NCBI GenBank assembly: GCA_030740135.1
Contig: JASLXW010000032.1
Location: 1 to 16,363, forward strand
DNA from: Nitrospinota bacterium
GTDB taxonomy: Bacteria; UBA8248; JACPRG01
Direction of reading: 5' to 3'
DNA: 16,363 nt
Shown here: piece after piece, positions 14,582-16,363 of the stretch
Position numbering within the stretch: position 1 is the first letter of the stretch
How the letters are laid out: each line of letters begins with the position of its first letter
The notes under the pieces: generated by a model
Told to the model about the DNA's origin: nothing
Seen by the model: only the letters and a program-made list of their open reading frames with translations
Databases searched by the model: none
Made by a program: the position numbers and the translations under genes

Positions 14582-15265
14582 ATGACAAGCCGGCCGATAT
14601 CTGAGACATCTCGCGGTTCCATCATCGGCATCTGGAAGGGCCATCTGGCCCGCCTCCTTTCGTTTTATGAAACAAGGCGCGGCAGTCTCGGGCGGTTCTT
14701 TCCCCTGTTGTTTCTGTTCTTTTTTCTTTTGAATGTCGCCTCTTACTGGTTGGCGATGGTGACGGCCTTTCCCGAGCGCGTGTTCGGCGATGGGCGGGGC
14801 TTCCACTACTTCCTGGTCCAGTTCCCCGTGGGATTCCTCGGGGCCGTGTTCGACAGTCTCTCGTTTTTTGTCACGATCTTTATCATCCGGCGGGCGCTCA
14901 AGGCGGCGTCCAGCGTCAGCTATCTGGCCCATCTCAGCGTCGATCTGGGGATCGCCGCCGTGGCGACGGGCTGGGTCCTGTTCGTCTTCTCCTTCTCCGG
15001 CTGGCTGATTTCCGATTGGCTGATCGGGAGCGACCCCGCGCGGGAGCTGGACACTCTGTCCTACCGGAACGAGTTCTACCAGCGGCGTCTCGTGGACGCC
15101 CTCCAGAACCCCGCCGAGCCCGAGCATTTCAAAAACCTCTATTTCGGTCTCCTCATGGGGGTCTCGGCCATGCTGCCGAGCTTCACGCATCTCTATCTGT
15201 CATTCCAGTCCGCCGCCCTCTTCCTGTGGGCGCGCTTCCGGGGGCGGGCGCCCGCGGCCGGGTAG
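14582..15265 (+). CDS. unrecognised integral membrane protein
   Basis: 227-residue protein of unknown family with about four strongly hydrophobic segments: roughly 39-63, 75-105, 115-150 and 188-218. The first 38 residues are polar and basic (likely cytoplasmic by the positive-inside rule), and the 150-187 loop is charged (R-E-L-D-T-L-S-Y-R-N-E-F-Y-Q-R-R). No catalytic motif or known domain was recognised. The frame is open from an ATG at 14534, but that start lies in the repeat. ATG at 14582, with an AGGGGG-type ribosome binding site about eight bases upstream, removes repeat-derived residues and is preferred. Codon use is GC-rich at third positions like true genes here, and no frame on the other strand is convincing. 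Confidence 0.75.
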   Translation: MTSRPISETSRGSIIGIWKGHLARLLSFYETRRGSLGRFFPLLFLFFFLLNVASYWLAMVTAFPERVFGDGRGFHYFLVQFPVGFLGAVFDSLSFFVTIFIIRRALKAASSVSYLAHLSVDLGIAAVATGWVLFVFSFSGWLISDWLIGSDPARELDTLSYRNEFYQRRLVDALQNPAEPEHFKNLYFGLLMGVSAMLPSFTHLYLSFQSAALFLWARFRGRAPAAG

Positions 15266-15296
15266 ACCAATCGCCGGTCGCGGGAAATCCGGAAGG

Positions 15297-15305
15297 TGCT
15301 AGAAT
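15297..15305 (+). promoter_or_regulatory. candidate extended -10 promoter
   Basis: TGC-TAGAAT, an extended -10 element, lies 32 bases after the preceding stop codon; no good -35 is visible. If used, transcription starts near 15312, which would exclude the ATG at 15304 as start of the small membrane protein. Confidence 0.35.
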
Positions 15306-15429
15306 GTCAGCGCCGCCCCGCGTCTGTCATCCGGGGTCAGGCTGGTTGGAGATTGGGTTGTCCCCCGGTCGGACGTCCGGGATGAGACGCAAGGGAGTGA
15401 GAGCCCTCAAAGAGGCGAACAGGAGGAGG

Positions 15430-15627
15430 ATGCGCCATGCGACATATGGTTTTGTTGGAATCGTGGCCGGGGTGATTTCCGTGATCCTCGGAATGATTGC
15501 CAAGGTCACGCTTGGATTTCTGATGGGCATCGCGTCCGCAACCTACCTGGAGTTCGCCCAGGTGGTCTTTCTGGGGTCGATCGCGATCGGTGTCTTCGAG
15601 CTCCTTCAGCCCGGAGGAGATGGATAG
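15430..15627 (+). CDS. small unrecognised membrane protein
   Basis: 65-residue hydrophobic protein with two clear helices at about 6-24 and 42-58 and a moderately hydrophobic, Gly/Ala-rich segment (26-40) between them. No family was recognised. Three in-frame ATGs are possible: 15304, 15382 and 15430. The last is preceded immediately by AGGAGGAGG, the strongest ribosome binding site in the area although close to the ATG. The 15382 start would add a very basic N-terminus of 16 residues. It lies between the larger membrane gene and the second repeat copy. Whether it works with that gene is unknown. Confidence 0.55.
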   Translation: MRHATYGFVGIVAGVISVILGMIAKVTLGFLMGIASATYLEFAQVVFLGSIAIGVFELLQPGGDG

Positions 15628-15704
15628 AGCGGGATTCGCCGAATCGCCCATCGCCGGGCCGGGGCCTACGGCGCCAAGGAGGCCGCCGGGAGGGAAAGGT
15701 TTCT

Positions 15705-15791
15705 ATCCACAGATTTCACAGATTTCACAGAGGACATGGCGAAATCGCACACCCCTCTACGTTGCCTCCATCTGTGTAATCCGTGAATAAT
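15705..15791. repeat. ~90-base palindromic interspersed repeat, copy 2
   Basis: Starts ATCCACAGATTTCACAG with the ATTTCACAG unit repeated, and ends CATCTGTGTAATC-CGTGAATAAT. It has the same orientation and the same internal GTTGCC...CATCTGTGTAAT segment as copy 1, but a shorter right arm and a different middle. It ends 18 bases before the GTG start of the deacetylase-family gene. Its right end contains TTGCCT (15762-15767) and AATAAT (15786-15791) at an 18-base spacing, a possible promoter for that gene. Confidence 0.75.
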
Positions 15792-15809
15792 CAATCTTGG
15801 AGAAGAATT

Positions 15810-16363
15810 GTGCGAAAGCCCAGACGCATCCAGTGGCCGGGCGGGGCTCGCATTGCCGTCAGCATCGTGCTCAACGTGGAGGAGTGGACTGCGGAAGGCC
15901 CTTCGCGCTTCTATATGCCGTTCCCCCCCGGCGCCAAGGCGACGCGGGATTCCGCGACGGTGACCGACCAGGAGTACGGCTGGCGCGCCGGGTTGTGGAG
16001 GTTGCTGGAGATCCTGGACCGCCATGGCGTGAAGACCACCGCCTGGACATCCGGTCTCGCCGCCGAGCGCCGCCCCGACGCGATCCGGGAGATGCACGAC
16101 GCGGGCCACGAGATCGGAGGTCACGGGTACGACCAGTCCGTCCGGTTTGTGGTTCTGGATCGCGAGGAAGAGGCCGCGGCCATTCGCATGAGCGTCGAGC
16201 GGATCCGGGAGGTCACCGCAGAGGCGCCGATTGGATGGATGTCCCCGGGGGCGAGGTCGGGAGTCCATACGTTGGAGCTCCTCCTTGAGAGCGGGTTCAT
16301 CTACCACAGCGACACCGTCGGCGGGGATTTGCCTTATCCGGAGTCGGTGGGGGGCGGGCGGTT
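15810..16363 (+). CDS. polysaccharide deacetylase-family protein, 3' end missing
   Basis: First 184 residues of a NodB-fold hydrolase; the frame is open at the window end. The start R-W-P-G-G-A-type segment followed by R-I-A-V-S-I-V-L-N-V-E-E-W (14-26), then Y-G-W-R-A-G-x-W-R, H100-E-I-G-G-H105-G-Y-D-Q and G-W143-M-S-P-G-A-R-S, places it in the PuuE/allantoinase-like branch rather than among classical chitin deacetylases. The canonical metal-binding Asp motif (T-x-D-D) is replaced by N-V-E-E-W, as in that branch. Its members act on small amides or purine breakdown products as well as on sugars, so the substrate is open. GTG at 15810 has GGAG (15799-15802) seven bases upstream and is the only reasonable start. 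There is no signal peptide. No neighbouring gene reveals a pathway. Confidence 0.83.
   Translation, partial: MRKPRRIQWPGGARIAVSIVLNVEEWTAEGPSRFYMPFPPGAKATRDSATVTDQEYGWRAGLWRLLEILDRHGVKTTAWTSGLAAERRPDAIREMHDAGHEIGGHGYDQSVRFVVLDREEEAAAIRMSVERIREVTAEAPIGWMSPGARSGVHTLELLLESGFIYHSDTVGGDLPYPESVGGGR

Noticed and set aside
14324..15190. 288-codon minus-strand frame covering the tRNA, repeat and membrane gene
   Set aside because: It runs through a tRNA, a terminator and a repeat, and is charged low-complexity sequence; the plus strand carries the coherent membrane protein.
14447..15791. CRISPR array or composite transposon from the two repeat copies
   Set aside because: Only two copies more than 1.2 kb apart, no regular spacers, and no transposase or cas gene in the window.

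Overview
This window is high-GC bacterial DNA that reads as an ordinary, densely packed chromosome. No phage, plasmid, transposase, toxin-antitoxin or CRISPR gene was found. The gene set (CarD regulator, three-gene glycolate oxidase, membrane PIN-TRAM protein, non-mevalonate isoprenoid genes ispD and ispF, D-3-hydroxybutyrate dehydrogenase) suggests a Gram-negative, non-enteric lineage of the Desulfobacterota / Nitrospinota / Methylomirabilota / Tectomicrobia type. That placement is inference only; no marker here fixes it. Start codons include ATG, GTG and one TTG. Several plausible sigma70-type promoters have 17-base spacers.

Layout. (1) 192-1003, minus strand: carD, followed with a GTGA overlap by a small Cys/His protein, read from an extended -10 promoter near 1164-1192. 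(2) 1082-1837: a gene-free stretch holding two oppositely oriented copies of a GTCATTCCCGC-type palindromic repeat and a likely promoter for the next operon. (3) 1838-6619, plus strand: glcD, glcE, glcF and a DUF4149-like membrane protein. They encode a membrane-associated 2-hydroxyacid (glycolate) dehydrogenase and a membrane protein whose start overlaps the glcF stop. (4) 6755-7537, plus strand: a D-3-hydroxybutyrate dehydrogenase of the short-chain dehydrogenase family. (5) 12911 down to 7541, minus strand: moaC, PIN-TRAM protein, ispD, ispF, cysS and rlmB-like methyltransferase. Four of the five junctions are overlapping or close, and a good promoter lies upstream of moaC, so this is probably one long transcription unit. 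(6) 13202-14203, plus strand: a zinc-free quinone oxidoreductase, divergent from moaC. (7) 14264-14435: a self-contained tRNA-Arg(CCG) unit with near-consensus promoter and strong intrinsic terminator. (8) 14447-15791: two unrecognised membrane-protein genes flanked by two copies of a roughly 90-base palindromic repeat. (9) 15810 to the window end: the start of a polysaccharide-deacetylase-family gene, cut off by the window.

The genes are mostly metabolic housekeeping: oxidation of 2-hydroxyacids into the quinone pool, ketone-body/PHB metabolism, isoprenoid precursor synthesis, molybdopterin synthesis, Cys-tRNA charging and rRNA methylation. The least explained parts are the small Cys/His protein coupled to CarD, the repeat-flanked membrane gene pair after the tRNA, and the low-complexity insertions (three Gly-rich with long G tracts, one Glu/Pro-rich) in surface loops or linkers of four otherwise conserved enzymes. 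I did not find clear evidence for a wholly new multi-gene system.
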